Shown here: positions 53,030 to 64,000 of the stretch, piece after piece
Position numbering within the stretch: the first letter of the stretch is position 1
How the letters are laid out: every line of letters begins with the position of its first letter
Assembly: GCF_001577835.2 (NCBI RefSeq)
Contig: NC_029517.1
Coordinates: 22,495,736-22,559,735, forward strand
Reading direction: 5' to 3'
Length of the DNA: 64,000 nucleotides
Origin: Coturnix japonica
Lineage: Eukaryota > Chordata > Aves > Galliformes > Phasianidae
Position numbers and translations under genes: made by a program
Notes under the pieces: model-generated
The model's input: the letters and a program-made list of their open reading frames with translations, nothing else
What the model was told of the DNA's origin: nothing
Databases searched by the model: none

Positions 53030-56000
53030 GTATTTTGTTGCACCTGATTTATTATATAATAGGTACCCTTTTCATGCACCACAAACTGCCAAGTATTTGT
53101 ATGAATCATTTTCTTTCTGTTTGCCAGTGTTCAGGTTACATCCAAATAACTTTGTTTTCTTGAGGTCTATTGAAAGGGGATTTTCTTTGCTAACATCACA
53201 TGCGTGATTTTTTGCACTTTCCCCTTGGAGCAGGTTAGGTGGGAAAAATTGCTTGCACTATAATGCATTTATTTCACAGGGTGTTAATAAGTAATTTATT
53301 ATCTAAAGGTACTTAAACTGCAAGCTTTGTAAGGCAAGTTTGTGAATGTTTTGCTTGTAGTTGTAGAAAACTGTTGCAAAGAAAACTGTTTTTGGTAAGG
53401 TTAAACAGTGATATTTTAGTACCTGTGGTCCAAATCTCACCACCCCTGGAATGTTCTTTGACATGAGTTAACATCTCTGTATGTGTCAAGTGAAAGTTTC
53501 TTTGAGGGGAAGCAAATGCTTTAGTGCTTTGGAAAACGTTATATTACATGTCTATTGTTTGGCACAGTAATAGCTAGGTTCATAGTATCCGATCTTACTA
53601 CCACTGATAATTTACAAATAAGATTTAACAAAGACCTCCTGTCCTTCTGCATGTATTTCTTGAGTTAGAAACAGAGTGTTTGGGGAGAGCCTGCTCTCCT
53701 GCGTTTATTACAGTTCAGTCAACTCTAACGTTTGAGAATTTCCCTCTTTCTTTTTTCAGATGAGAATAAAAACGTTGCAGATGAACTCTATCAGAAGGTG
53801 AAAATACTTTGTTGGGTCATGACTGGACCGCAAAATCTAGAGAAGAAAGCCAGACATGTTAAAGCCACCTGGGCCCAACGCTGCAATAAAATACTTTTTA
53901 TGAGCTCTGAGGAAAATAAAGACTTCCCGACAGTGGGCCTAGAAACCAAAGAAGGCAGGGACCAACTTTACTGGAAGACTATAAAAGCTTTTCAATATGT
54001 TTATGACCATTATTTTGATGAAGCTGATTGGTTCATGAAAGCAGATGATGATACGTATGTTATATTGGACAATTTAAGATGGCTCCTTTCAAAATACAGT
54101 CCTGAACAGCCAATATACTTCGGAAGAAGGTTTAAGCCTTATGTGAAACAAGGCTACATGAGTGGAGGAGCGGGGTATGTTCTGAGTAAAGAAGCTCTGA
54201 AAAGATTTGTTACTGCTTTTAAAACCAACAAATGCTCTCATAGTTCCTCTATTGAAGACCTAGCACTAGGAAAGTGCATGGAGATCATTAATGTACAAGC
54301 AGGAGATTCTAGGGATACAAATGGTAGGGAAACCTTTCATCCCTTTGTTCCAGAACATCTCTTAATCAGAGGATACCTACCAAAAACTTTCTGGTACTGG
54401 AATTACAATTATTACCCTGCTGTAGAGGTAAGTCTTCCATGATGTGTGTCTTACTGTGATATGATGTTTGAACTGACACTTTAATGGCAGCTAAACGTAT
54501 TTTAGAAAATTTTGTTGTGTCATTGTTAGATACACCTGTGTTAAATACAGTAGTCATCAGCTACAACTGAGTTGGAAGGGCCCTCAGAAGGCCACCTAGC
54601 CCAGCTCCCCTGCAATGAACAGGGACACAACAGCTTGATCAGGTTGCCCAGGGCCTTATCCAGCCTCACCTTGAAAGTCTTCAGGGATGGGACATCAACC
54701 ACATCACTAGGCAACCTGTTCCAGTGTCTCACCACCCTCACTGTAGAAGATGTTTTCCTTACATCTAACCTAAATCTCCCGTTTTTGAACTTGAGACCAT
54801 CTCCCCTTGTTCTGCCACAACAGACCCTGCTAAAGAGTCTGCCTCCTTCTTTCCTGTAGCTCCCTAGTATCTAAAAAGATACTGAAAGCATGCTCTCAGG
54901 TCACCTCGCAGCTGTCTGTTCTCAGGCTGAACAGCCCCATCTCTCAGCCTGTCTTTGTAGGAGAGGTGTTGGGAATGACATCCCATCCCTCTGGTGTGTT
55001 GACTGCACCCAACAGTTTGGTGTCATCAGCAGACTAGCTTGAGGGTACACTCAACCCCACTGTTGAGGTCCCCTGAGGACATCACTCGTACCTAATTTGG
55101 GTTGATTTAAGTTTCCAGCTTGACTATTTGTTTTGCTCAGCCATTTGAACTTTCGCTTTCATAGAAAAAATGGTCATTTTTCGTTTTGATTTTGGCACAT
55201 CTTTGTATAATCTTATGCTCAGTTACAGGGTTACAAAGCGTTGCCCTGAGATCAGCACTAATAAGGAATTTCCAAGTCTGAAAATAGCTAAATGAAAGGC
55301 AGTATCTCTGCAAGCTGCTTGCTGCTGCCTGGCTTGATTTTATGAAGTATGTAAAATGGTGATGATTGATGCCCTGTCCCTGGAGGTGCTCAAGGCCAGG
55401 TTGGATGTAGCCCTGGGCAGCCTGCTCTATCATTAAATGTGCATGTGGGTGCCCTGCCTGTGGTGGGGGGGTTGGAGATTCATGATCCTTTAGGTCTGTT
55501 CCAACCGAGGTCATTCTGTGATCGTGTGATTATGTAAAAGCAAAGAATGCCCTCTGGCATTAAGTGCAGGCAGCAAGTTTCTTCACCGACTTGATTACAG
55601 AGGCCAAATCCATTTCTGTTTTAGGAAAGATGCTTTGGCAAATCTGCCTGATTGATCCGTTTTGCTTGGCTAATGCTAAGCTTTGAAGTAAATACATCAA
55701 TGATGAAAGGGATTTTTTTCCCAGGAAGTCAAATGTATGTTTGAATTCTTCCTACAGTATCTTTGATCCATGGCGTGCTCTGGAATTCTTGCTTATGATT
55801 TTGACTTGTTTTATGTTTTAGGGCCCTGGATGCTGCTCTGACCTTGCGGTTTCATTTCACTACGTTGATTCCATGACGATGTATCACTTGGAGTATTTGG
55901 TTTATCATCTCCGTCCATATGGCTATTCGTATCGGTACAGTCCTGATTCGGCAAAGAGCCTGGAGGAGCAGAACAAAAACGAAGCACAAGAGGATAATCC

Positions 56001-56031
56001 AAAGCTAAAGCAAAAAACTTCGGAGAATTAA
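52807..56031 (+). CDS. C1GALT1: Core 1 synthase, beta-1,3-galactosyltransferase (C1GALT1), three coding exons, 366 aa
   Basis: Golgi type II membrane enzyme that adds galactose to GalNAc-alpha-Ser/Thr to make the core 1 (T antigen) O-glycan. Coding exons are 52807-53029, 53760-54427 and 55822-56031, all GT/AG and in phase. Human is 363 aa and colinear. A short cytosolic tail and one membrane segment (about residues 8-32, [19 protein letters not shown]) are followed by a stem and the GT31 catalytic domain. The domain has [15 protein letters not shown], the metal-binding DDD at 170-172 within [27 protein letters not shown] and the EDLALGKCM motif. The C-terminus after RPYGYSYRY is divergent from human. 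The ATG at 52807 is chosen because it aligns with the human start MASKS; the reading frame extends upstream across the acceptor. It needs the chaperone C1GALT1C1, encoded elsewhere. Confidence 0.98.
53760..54427 (+). CDS. C1GALT1: C1GALT1 exon 3: catalytic domain
   Basis: Residues 75-297 in a single 668-nt exon, holding almost the whole GT31 catalytic domain including the DDD triad at 54044-54052. Donor GAG|GTAAGT. Confidence 0.98.
54555..55080 (-). mobile_element. CR1 LINE 3' fragment in C1GALT1 intron (antisense)
   Basis: An inverted 3' hairpin region (GAGTTGGAAGGGCCCTCAGAAGG) is followed by the inverted ORF2 end (CACTAGGCAACCTGTTCCAGTGTC..). It then extends to the TTGGTGTCATCAGCAGACTAGCTTGAGGG block, so it is longer than most copies here. 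It is degenerate. Confidence 0.88.
55365..55536 (+). mobile_element. CR1 LINE 3' fragment in C1GALT1 intron (sense)
   Basis: GATGCCCTGTCCCTGGAGGTGCTCAAGGCCAGG, then CATTAAATGTGCATGTGGGTGCCC, the GGTTGGAGATTCATGATCC hairpin and ATTCTGTG tail. Same subfamily as 38362 and 51012. It ends about 285 bp before exon 4. Confidence 0.92.
55822..56031 (+). CDS. C1GALT1: C1GALT1 exon 4, coding part
   Basis: Residues 298-366, [16 protein letters not shown] through [13 protein letters not shown] to a hydrophilic Lys/Glu/Asn-rich end and stop TAA. Confidence 0.97.
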   Translation, partial: GPGCCSDLAVSFHYVDSMTMYHLEYLVYHLRPYGYSYRYSPDSAKSLEEQNKNEAQEDNPKLKQKTSEN

Positions 56032-59000
56032 TTGGACTTTGAAGGAAACTGAAAGAAGGCAGTACGGTGAATAAGAGTCTTCTCAAACTCCTGCATGAAG
56101 CTTGTGGACTAGGACTATTGGTGGTGATTCTTAGGTTGGCAGTACTACCAGTCAGTGTCTGTGCACAGAAGAGTCCAGTGTAGGCTCTGGCTGTTTGGGA
56201 TAGTGTGATTGCAGCCCTACTCATGAAGGTAGCAGGCCCTAGAACTGTGAAATGGGAGAAGGTTCTGGTATGCCTAGAAGAACTCGTGTTTAAAAGCATA
56301 GTGGACAGATTCAAAGATAATCGTACAGTATTTCTTTTTTCCCTTCCAAACGTTCTGTTAGGTGAGTTCTTATGCTCGAAATCTGACGTAACACAAACGC
56401 TTCATGTTTTTCTCCAGTATTCTCAGTATTCTGAAGTTACTGTGTGCATGTTGCCCTATAAGGAAGTGAGAAGGGTAAATAATAGAGCCTCATATCTGCT
56501 TTGCCTTAATGACAGCCTGGTTGATAAGAACAGAGACACACCTCAGCGATCAATGTCTTCGTTATCTCAGAAATTGAATTCACCGCTATGGATTATTTAC
56601 AGTTCTTTACTGTAAGTCTCTGTAGGCACAGAACAATCTGAAGTTACATCACTACTGTCTTAGGGAGAAACCCGGGGGTAGTTCCTATTGGTCACATTAC
56701 TGAGTGATGTGAGGAGACTGCGTTTGTCCACGGCTTTTTGTTTTAATTTAAATCAAGTTGCCACTTGCTTAAAAGGATATGTAAATTCATCTCAGAACTC
56801 AGTAAGAGAAAGATGCTTTTTCATATGAAGGCTCTCCCCCTCCGTTGCACTTCCTCTGTAAATCAGGAAGGTTGGTATGTTAGCAAGGTTATGGTGGTAT
56901 AAAATAACTCGGATTCAGATGGTGTTTATTAGTTTCTATTCAGTTTTCCCATTCCCGTTCTTGGAGAATGCGAAGCTCCCTTATTCATAGGATTTTACAG
57001 GTACAAACACGTACTGTTATAGAACAGCATCAAAGCTCATTTGACTGCTTGGCTTAAAGGACTTCATTTCCCTTTCCTGAACTTCTCCTCCATTCTTGAA
57101 GTTTCTTCTGCATCCGTTTCTCGTTGCTTTGTTCAGAACAAAGTGTCAGATGATCCCCGTGTCTCTCTGCTGAAGCTGAAGTATATTCAGGTAACGCAGC
57201 CTGAATGCAGCTGTCTTTCAAAGTGCATTAATCTCTCCACTACTTTCTGAGTATCTGCCTCATAAGTGACAACACTTTTCTTGGTGTGGAACAAAACAGT
57301 TTTAATTGCTGAAGTGTTTTCAGAAGTTGAGTCTGTTTTACATATACAAGAACACAAAACTTTGTGGTTTTCACTTCTTCAAATTCAGTTAATAGAGCAG
57401 TTCAGGGGATGGGGCTAAGCTTGACATGCCTTTATTCCACACTTGAACAACATTTCCTTTTAGCTTTTTCACCTTCATCATATTGATGAATTTGGACATA
57501 ACCTGATTACCTCCAGTCACTGCTTTGGAAAGGGCACATAGCGATAGCAGGCAGCCTTATATACTACTGCTGTCCTTCAGGGTGTTCCTGGGTGAGGGAT
57601 GTTACTGTAAAGTACTGGAATCTGTGTTCCCCAAAGACAGTTGTGGCACAGATTGGGGTTCTGCCTGTGGTCCAGTTGTGAGGTCATGGCTGCTTTTCTG
57701 ATGGTTACTCCGCAGCATAACGGCGATTACTGAAACACATGGAACCGAAACGCTGTATGTGGTGTCTCTGCCTGAATATAGGTTAGGTTCGTATGTTCAA
57801 CCTGTTATCTTTCATGAGAAAGATTCTCCAAAATACTGAAAGAGATGAGCTTTATTTTATGTTGACTGACTTAAGTAGAAAGTTATAACTGTATTTGGTT
57901 AGAAAAAGGAAGAAGCCTCCAGTTTGCTCATTCACAGAATGCCTGATAGCTTCTTTCACTGAGATGCTTCCTACTGCCAGCTAAAGGTGTATCCCACATG
58001 CCATGCAAACAATAAGACTGTAAGATCCAATGTGCTGTTGGTAAGGCTGGTGGCACTGTTCAAACCTGCGATAGAAGTTCTGCACTACGCCAGGAAACTG
58101 TAGAACGAACCCAAGATCCCAGCACTGATCTCTTTGCCTTTCCTCTGGGGCACTATGATGGTCGTCTGCTCCCCAGCTGTGGCCTGTGGGCTTAGCAGAG
58201 CAGGGCAGGGCCTGGGGTGGAGTGGAGAAATAGAGGTGAGCAGCACGTATCTGCTAGTTCCATTTCTTTAGGGAGCGAGGCTGACAACGCACTGCCTTGT
58301 GACAAGTAGGCGGCCTATCTGGTGAAGTAAGAGCAGCCTTCTCTTGCGGTGCTCGCTCTTGCTTTGCTTTAAAGTGTTCTGCTCTCAGGCCTCTGATATT
58401 ATTTCTTATGCCTTTCTGGCAGTACTGCAAAGAAATACAAATGTTGTTTTCCTGTCGGTATCCAAATAGGCTCGAAAAAGTATTGATCTTACATTGCTCT
58501 CTGTTAATTGTAATGCAGCGGTGAGCTGATACCTCCTGAAATGAGCAGTTTACATCTCATTCTTCAAAAGCTTAGATGGGCAAGGCTGGAATTTGAGCAT
58601 ATACTAAGGTATTTTCACATGCCATCTTACAGAACCATTGGCTGGTTATGATTTCACTCTCAGGTCTTCACGCTTTGTCAGAGTATTTACTGAGTGTCCC
58701 TGTTACCCCAGTGGGCTCCTTCAGTGGAGGATTCACCCTCCTGAAGCACAGAAGCGCGAGTTTCTTTGGCTCTTTGTGCTCTCGCTCTCAGATCTTTTGA
58801 TATTATGAAACACAGAAACTTCCTTTGGTCTGGTTGTGATTCAGATGGTGCATCTAACGTTTATGAACTGGTTTTCTTGGAATTAGGAAGCAGCAGGCTT
58901 TTCTTAAACAGTTGTTTGCTCCCTGGATATGGGAACGTTCCTTAGTGTAAGGCAGTAACATATTAACCCTGCATTAAGTGTTTTAGCTCAGAGGGAATGA

Positions 59001-59790
59001 GAGTGCCAAGCAAAGTTCCTAATTGGAGGACAGTGTTACATTTGGCTTGCAGAAAAAGACCAGATTTAATCTTTCACTTTGAGTTCATTCGTGCAGTCCT
59101 TATTGGACTTAGTGAAGGCGTTGGGCTGTGTGGCGGTAGCGCAGCCTCTCGTCTTGTGGGAAGTCTTTCCCCAACGTCTTTTGCCTGTAGGGACACTGTC
59201 TTTGTTTTGCTCTGATGGGGTTATGTATTAAAATCACTTTTCTTTACGTATGTCTGTTTGTTCTGTTTCTGTTTCCAGAGTGTTCATGTCAGTGAGCAGC
59301 TGGCACACCTGTGGTGCACAGTTTGCTATCCCAGATGGGCATTTGCCTTTGTACAACTAAGAAAGATGTGGGTTATTTCTCTGCTGTCCTGCTACTGCTG
59401 CCAATAGTGCGCATGCAGACGGACACGGACCCTTCAGTACAGCACAACGAGGGAAGGCTGCTTTGTCCTTTTTCTGACCAGAAAAACTTCTGTGGGATTC
59501 CAAAGGTGTAATTTGCTTTAGTTTACCAGACTGTATTTAAAATGTTGTTAATGCTCTTAAAAACATAAGGAAATAAAATGAATATTGCTGCTGGACAGTA
59601 TATTCCACTTATAACTCGTGAATGTTTCATTTTGCAGTTAGAGGCTGTTGTGTCCCTACCGACAGGTGTCAGTTGGTGACTTGTCTGATCACCATTACGA
59701 TTTGTTTCTGGAATACCTTCTTTGAAGTGCCTTTGACCAATTTTTAGCATCGAAATTAAGCTCAGAATTGAATAAATGAAATAAGTTATC
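56032..59790 (+). terminator. C1GALT1: Probable C1GALT1 3' UTR and candidate poly(A) signals
   Basis: After the stop there is no AATAAA for about 3.5 kb. ATTAAA lies at 59227-59232, and AATAAA at 59572-59577 and 59771-59776. Long 3' UTRs are known for this gene in mammals, so one of these is the likely end. Open frames here (for example 56205-56615, 136 codons) are unsupported. Confidence 0.5.
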
Positions 59791-62700
59791 TCACATAACA
59801 CCGCGTGTCTGTCTTCATTTGCCTGCCCTGTCCATGAGGAGTGTAGCATTACAACTGAGTGCAATAAGAATATCTCCTTTGATTGTTTGTTTGTTAGATT
59901 TGGTGGGAAGCTCGCTACGTTTTCTGTTACAGGTGCTACTAGCAAGTAGTAAGCTACATAGAGAACTTCATTGAAAGACAATGTTAAATGAATGCTGGTG
60001 CTGTGTTGTGAGCGTTATCGAGGCAGAACCCTGTTGTATTTGGGAGGGGGGAGATGTTGTAGGCTTTAACAAGGATTCGGGCTGTGAAGTTAGTACCTCC
60101 CCTGTTCACTCCCTTACCTTGTGATGTGTCTTGGGCGTGCATTTCAAACGTACACCGTAGGGAGCGTAGACGAAGTGATTAAGGTATATAAGATGCTAAT
60201 TACTCCTAATAAATGCCATTTTGCTGTCTTTCTTGCTGAGTCATGGTGGCTCTTTGGCCATAGCGGGGGGGTAACGCTAGAACCTGGGACAAGGGTTTGA
60301 ACCATGGGCGCACACGGCAACAGTGCTGGCACTGGATCCACACAGGCAGATTGCTGTTCCTACCTGGTGCTGATGTTCAGTGTCTCCGTGCTATTGGAGC
60401 ATCCTGAGTGAACTGACCGTAGCTGATGCTCAGAGATAAAGCAACGCTGTTCAGAATGGACCACGTTTGGCAGGAAATACCACTTGCAGAAGCTCCGCTG
60501 GCTCGGGGGAATTTCCTGCTCTGCTTTTCTGTGCGCTGATGCGAGTTTAAAAGGAATTTAAGTCAATATTTTCCATCCAGGGACCGAAGGCTCCATGAGA
60601 GCGGGGAGGACGTGTTTGTGCATTGCTGGTTCCAATACTGCAAAATGGCCTGCAGCCTGCCCTCCTTTTTGAGAGTTTTTTGCCTTAACGAGGCCTTCCT
60701 TTGGGTTCTACAGACGTTGTGGGGAGTGACTTATTTCAACAACTGTGTAAGGAATCAGAAAACCAGAGCCCTGGTGCGAGTATTTGCATTGTCACACTTG
60801 GGAAATAATGTAGACATGGAAAAGCAGCTGGGTGATGGGAAATCATTTCTAGGCGTTAGGGTGGTATGGTGGTATTTGGTATCATTTATAAAGGAAAGGT
60901 GAATACTTACATCAGAAACACAGACTGAGCTCTGCGTTTTTCCTGTATGTGTGTATATATATTCCTGCAACCCCAGCCACTTTGGCTTATTTAGTTCAGG
61001 CTGAAGCCTTTGGGTGCTGGAGCCTGCAGCGGTGCTGAGCCGAACTCCAACGTCCCAGTGCCACCTGGGGCTTCTCTGATGTGTCATAGTGCTCTTGGAA
61101 TGAAGAGATTGATTCTTTTGCACACTCAGGGTGTTACCTTCTCATTGAGAGGCTGGTGCCAGCATCTGGGTTGTCATTTTCACTCAAACCTGGTTGGTGT
61201 GTCCCATACTGTTCCACCCCATATATTTTCAGTATTCCCAGCAGCTCTGAATTCTTCGTAGTCTCATGTCAAGGTCTTGGCTCTGCCTCCCCTCAGAGCT
61301 GACCAAAAGGACTTTGGATTTAATTTGTTTTAGTACCCTGCACCTTTAAAAACTTATTTACTCATTTTGTTATTGCACTTGAGTTCTCAATGAGGAATCA
61401 TTTGAACATCATGCTGTTAATGTTATCACCTCCTCTCTGCCCTGGAGACGGTAGAGCACAACACTGAAGATGGTGCAGCTGATAGCTGTAGCATCCAGAC
61501 ACTTCCAGTGAGACTGAGAGACTTTTCTATTGCTCTTATGCTATTGAGTAACATGATTGCACAAAGAATGTTTTAGATATCAAGGGTTGGCCAAGGGCTG
61601 TGTTCTGAACCCCATGGTGCAACAGGAGGGTTCCCCTAGCAGTTCAATCTGACCTAGTTCAGTACATAATCAAGCAACCTCATACCTTCAGTCTTATCTA
61701 AGCTTTGTTAAATATTTACCTTACAGCGATGAAGTGTTGCTGCTTCTCTCCTATGAGAGCATTATATGATCTTATCCACAACACGTATCTAAAATCAATT
61801 CATAAATTGGAGGCAGAGCTCTCCAGCTGCTGGGAGAGGCTCAATGTGAACAGTGAAGTCTTTGTTCCTTTTTGCCAGCATTGTCACATTTTTAGGCAGA
61901 GTCTGTTTACCCAGATTGATGTATTTGCTGCCCCTTTGTTGCTATGCTGAAGTTTATGGCCTTTATCTTTGTCAGCCTCCAAAGCTCCATTTAATGCATG
62001 GTGTTCAGACTAATGCAAGTATTATTCGGAGTCTCTAAAAGCAGGAGTTGTCTCACCAAACTTAGATCTGAATGCTTACAAATTTAAGCCAATCCTGATG
62101 GGAGAGAATCTGCACCAGCTGGATCTTCTTCCTTTAAAGCCATCACTACGAAACCAGCATTCAATCTCATAGCATCTTTTAAGTGAGCTTAACGAAAGGA
62201 AAAAGGAGTACGAGTCACGTGGGTGTCCCATGCTGATAAATCCACCACCATCTACAAACCCGCAGCACTGTCAGTGTTGCAGGGGATGTGTTGGCACATG
62301 CAGATTTTCCTTGCTCTCCCAGGAGCTGCTCAGCTCCGCAGCCACCTCCTCTCCCTCCCACTGTTGGCAGGGCCGAGCCATACCTGCATCCTTGCTCACA
62401 GCTCCCGTGTTGATTTTCATGCCCCCCCTTTCCTTCCAGAGGACCAGGATATCCTGGCAGGAGTTCTGCCCATCATCCTGCCTGGTGTTATGCAAACTCT
62501 GTTTTTTATGACCCATTCTATAGAGGGGTGGTAAGACAAGTATGCTTTGTCGCAGCGATAACATATATTACTTCCTTCCCTTGGGGAAGGGACTATTCCC
62601 TTCTTTGTCATATATATATGGCTTTTTTACTGCTGTTACAGGTTGTTTGCCTTTCTCCTTTCACTGATGTATCCCTGTTAATGTAGAATTGGCTTTAAGG

Positions 62701-62934
62701 GCATAAATCCCTCTCTGATCCTTAATAACTGTTCCCACTGACTGCTGAACTTGGATCATGTTTTGTTGCTGTGCAGAGCCAGGAGGGTAACCCTGCTGTT
62801 GGGATGGGCAGATAACTTCCAGATTGGGTATTAATGCTGCTACCTCACATTGCTGCTGTTTGGTAACAGATGAATGCTGAGAGAGGCTCTCATTACAGAA
62901 GAAGAAGCTACAAAAGATACGTACAAGTAGAAAC
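59791..62934. other. Downstream intergenic DNA, no gene seen
   Basis: No recognised exon or CR1 copy. A further AATAAA lies at 60208-60213. Open frames of up to 122 codons show no domain. A small near-palindrome of CCTTCCC/GGGAAGG words occurs around 62570-62600. Confidence 0.45.
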
Positions 62935-63032
62935 TTTTACTATATGGTCACTGTGTGACCAACATCCACCTGTGACATGATGGGCCAACAAAATTAAATA
63001 GGAGGCATTACTTTCAGAGCAGTCCTTGTAAA
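62935..63032 (-). mobile_element. Mariner (Galluhop-type) terminal fragment
   Basis: The + strand ends AAATAGGAGGCATTACTTTCAGAGCAGTCCTTGTA, the inverted mariner 5' terminus, preceded by ACCAACATCCACCTGTGACATGATGGGCC. That segment matches the inverse of the sub-terminal sequence near 44470-44500. Only the 5' end remains. Confidence 0.75.
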
Positions 63033-64000
63033 TTGAATGGTTTATAATGATCCTGGGACAACACACTGAATGGATGAGAGACTGTTTGCAGTGTTGCACG
63101 GTGCCAAAAAACCAACACAGAAGATCTTTATGGATCGTGTTTTTGGAGCCTTCTCCAGTTGCCTGAATTTCAACATAATCCTCATTAGGAAGAACAAACA
63201 AAGAAGTTTAAATAGACTTTGTCTCCAAAGTATGGTTTTTGCTGAGAGCCATAGGGTAATGTGTCATGGTTTAATAATTTTGTAATTTTGCTATCAGTAT
63301 TCCACATCATAACATCATATAAAGCATGAATAATTTTACTGAATCTGCAACTTACAGAAGAAGACTACATCTCCCAGAGAAAGTTGCATCAAATTTCAGT
63401 TCCTACTTTCTTTTGTGAAAGGAGAATGATTGATTTTAACAGTTTGATTTTGTTCTATAGGCCTGAATCCCTTTGCTTTCAGGCTTCTACAGAGTATGTA
63501 GCACAACGTATTGTCCTCCTGTTCCAGTGCTTCTTTTCCAGCCAAGATTAATTGCACCCTCGTGGTTGTTTTTCCTCATGGAGTGACCCTCATGTTTTTA
63601 GTTCTGAGTATAATCACAGTGGGATTTTTGGAGGCTACTGTCACATTTTTAGTTTCTAATTTAAAACTCACTAACAAAGCAAACTTTTTAGGAAAAAAGT
63701 CTTTAAAACTCCTAAACTTCAAGCACTTCATTTCACAGAATAAGGTTTGCACCCTATTTGCTATAGACAAGTCCATTTTGCATGGTGTTTGCTATCTTTT
63801 GGGCTCCTGGGGGAAAAAAATGTGCAAGCATTGTTTAAACATATCAAGATCTGTTTAGACTGCGTATATAGATAATGGGTTTTCTTGTCTACAAAGGAAT
63901 AAGAAGGCCAGACTCTTTATAAGATGTTGCTTTCCATTTTAATTACAGACTCACAATTCTCAGTTTTAATGATAATTCACTAGGATTATAAGTAGAAAGG
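63033..64000. other. Intergenic DNA to window end, no gene seen
   Basis: AT-rich sequence. The 115-codon frame 63511-63858 has no recognised domain. Confidence 0.45.

Noticed and set aside
56205-56615. 136-codon + ORF after C1GALT1
   Set aside because: It lies in the probable 3' UTR, has no domain and lacks splice partners.

Overview
This window is vertebrate, avian genomic DNA, almost certainly from a galliform and most likely Gallus gallus or a close relative. It carries three spliced genes, many 5'-truncated CR1 LINEs ending in the bird-typical ATTCTATG-type tail, mariner elements of the chicken Galluhop type, and a substance P with Arg at position 3, the form known from chicken. No LTR retroelement, CRISPR array, rRNA gene or canonical tRNA gene was recognised.

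Layout. 1-8460 is upstream flank of the first gene, with scattered CR1 pieces. TAC1 (protachykinin) lies on + from a TATA-box promoter near 8525 to a stop at 13175. It encodes 114 aa holding substance P and neurokinin A; its exon set is the gamma type, and no counterpart of mammalian exon 4 is visible. 14150-26030 is a repeat-studded intergenic stretch. ASNS (asparagine synthetase) lies on - from a CpG-island promoter near 37.85 kb to a stop at 26113. It has one non-coding and eleven coding exons (561 aa), and all coding splice junctions read cleanly. Its promoter keeps the ATF4-type amino-acid-response site NSRE-1. 38000-47800 is intergenic and holds a dead mariner transposase copy, a deleted mariner derivative with a nested CR1, and the first of two composite SINE-like elements. 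C1GALT1 (core 1 beta-1,3-galactosyltransferase, T-synthase) lies on + from a CpG island at about 47.8-48.9 kb; its CDS runs 52807-56031 (366 aa) and is followed by a probable 3.2-3.8 kb 3' UTR. The remainder to 64000 has no recognisable gene.

The three genes have no shared pathway: a neuropeptide precursor, a cytosolic amino-acid enzyme and a Golgi glycosyltransferase. TAC1-ASNS is an ancient neighbourhood also seen in mammals, whereas ASNS-C1GALT1 is not adjacent in human.

The most interesting structure is a pair of about 180-bp composite elements (47254-47430 on +, 47982-48166 on -). Each has a head of two tandem tRNA-like units with Pol III A/B-box-like motifs, followed by a CR1-type 3' tail. 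They look like a CR1-mobilised dimeric tRNA SINE, and one copy sits inside the C1GALT1 CpG island.
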